Shown here piece after piece: positions 63,418 through 64,000 of a DNA stretch of 64,000 bases (position 1 is the first letter of the stretch; each line of letters opens with the position of its first letter). The notes below the pieces were generated by a model, which saw nothing but the letters and a program-made list of their open reading frames with translations, was not told the DNA's origin and did no database searches. The position numbers were made by a program, and so were the translations under genes. The stretch lies in the NCBI RefSeq assembly GCF_000622225.1, contig NZ_JHWD01000018.1:1-64000 (forward strand), in the 5' to 3' direction. Source of the DNA: Roseomonas mucosa ATCC BAA-692 (GTDB lineage: Bacteria; Pseudomonadota; Alphaproteobacteria; Acetobacterales; Acetobacteraceae).

Positions 63418-63597
63418 TCAGGCTTCCCAGCGGCGGCGGGAGCGCATGCGGTCCACCGCCTTCTTCGCCTTTGCGTCGAGATGGGCCAGGAGCTCGTCCG
63501 GCGAGCGGCGCAGGCGGTTCAGCCCGTTGCGCAGCATCTGGCCGCCATTCTTCACGGCGTCGCTGAGGCTCTTCGTGGCAGGTTGTTCCTCGGCCAT
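63418..63597 (-). CDS. Small hypothetical protein
   Basis: 59-aa basic, helical protein (AVKNGGQMLRNGLNRLRRSP, then DELLAHLDAKAKKAVDRMRS). It starts at ATG 63597 with AGGAGTG eight bases upstream, a good ribosome-binding site that supports it as real. No signal peptide, membrane span or named domain. A small DNA- or membrane-surface-binding role is possible but unsupported. Confidence 0.65.
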   Translation of the reverse strand: MAEEQPATKSLSDAVKNGGQMLRNGLNRLRRSPDELLAHLDAKAKKAVDRMRSRRRWEA

Positions 63598-63876
63598 CGG
63601 GGCACTCCTATGATGTCTCCGCCGGGGCTCGGCGGCGGGTTCAGGGGGGTCGGGATGGTTGGCTGGCCCGGCGATGTCCCCTGGCGGGGGAATGGCGCCG
63701 TGCCAGGATGGAACATTGCAGTGCGGCATTCGGTTTCGGGGGCGGATGAAATTCCTCGCCACGCCGCCGGTGCCCGGCGGCGCCCCCCTCCCTGGAATCC
63801 CCTTTGGGGGCGAATGACACGATATGCCATGCGGGGAGAGGTTGAGGGCGGGGCGGGAAAGCCGCATCTTCCCGCG
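63598..63876. other. Divergent intergenic region before the last gene
   Basis: 279 bp between a small minus-strand gene and a plus-strand gene that runs out of the window. Includes a moderately AT-rich stretch (ATGACACGATATGCCATG, 63814-63831) that could hold the promoter of the last gene. No gene seen. Confidence 0.35.
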
Positions 63877-64000
63877 ATGTTCAGACGAGACCTGCTCGCC
63901 ACCGCCCTGACGACCGCCGCCCTGCCGGGCCTGGGGTCACGTGCCGCCCTGGCCCAGGGCGCGGCGACCCCCTCCCCGGCCCCCGCCTCCGGCGCGGCGG
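63877..64000 (+). CDS. Secreted protein, 5' end only (Tat-like signal)
   Basis: Truncated by the window edge after 41 codons. MFRRDLLATALTTAALPGLG has a twin-arginine followed by a hydrophobic stretch and then SRAALAQGA, a Tat- or Sec-type signal peptide with cleavage expected after ALA. The mature domain is outside the window, so the function cannot be assigned. Confidence 0.65.
   Translation, partial: MFRRDLLATALTTAALPGLGSRAALAQGAATPSPAPASGAA

Overview
The window is a chromosomal segment of a very GC-rich alphaproteobacterium, most likely an acetic-acid-bacteria relative (Acetobacteraceae, Roseomonas-like). This placement is an inference. It rests on the high GC, the bo3-type ubiquinol oxidase (cyoABCD) with a SURF1 gene next to a RegB/RegA redox pair, the aroE-coaE-dnaQ order, the AapJQMP amino-acid transporter, a class II glutamate-cysteine ligase, an IalB-like protein and the abundance of Bug-type and LysR genes. 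Almost everything is ordinary chromosomal coding sequence with short gaps. Start codons were chosen from ribosome-binding sites and expected family length, and several are TTG or GTG.

Layout. 1-8115 is mostly on the minus strand: a fatty acid desaturase, NhaA, UbiB, DnaQ, CoaE and AroE. 8426-16833 carries glutathione synthase, an aldo/keto reductase divergent from a LysR gene, a small DUF2945 protein, a hexapeptide acyltransferase, GshA, RsmE, UbiA and an ETF-beta-type lysine methyltransferase. 16751-25438 is a respiratory block: RegA, RegB, SURF1, CyoDCBA on the minus strand, and a divergent MFS transporter. 25639-29058 has tRNA-Ala(CGC), YggT, DUF167, FolD and ArgG. 29145-32145 holds a transposase-derived DUF4096 protein and then an AT-rich single-gene cassette encoding a GHKL ATPase with a nuclease-like C-terminus. 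32277-44321 is accessory metabolism and regulation: LysR, EamA, Bug, phytase-like, FMN reductase/MarR, glutathione peroxidase, CMD/MerR, monooxygenase, a degenerate histidine kinase, PBP1 and a methyltransferase. 44649-64000 returns to core functions: IalB-like, RlmN, sirtuin, ornithine cyclodeaminase, AapJQMP, Kup, tRNA-Ala(GGC), ScoAB, UppP, PheA, KdsB, cytochrome c and HisN.

Several genes work together. UbiB and UbiA make ubiquinone, CyoABCD oxidises it, SURF1 helps assemble the oxidase, and RegB is of the family that senses quinone redox state, so quinone supply, use and sensing lie within 20 kb. GshA, GshB and a glutathione peroxidase form a thiol-redox set. AroE and PheA belong to aromatic amino-acid synthesis. 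UppP, KdsB and the PBP serve the cell envelope.

Two things are not explained by ordinary annotation. The first is a family of dispersed intergenic elements, at least eight full or partial copies, with hairpin modules repeated in inverted orientation at their ends. Every copy lies next to the 3' end of at least one gene, which suggests a MITE-like, terminator-carrying element. The second is the AT-rich GHKL-ATPase/PD-(D/E)XK-like gene, apparently acquired as a lone cassette and a candidate single-gene defence or DNA-processing system. Several operators are readable directly from the sequence: the MerR promoter at 40020-40050, the 14-bp inverted repeat at 37725-37782 and the 8-bp dyad at 23929-23947.
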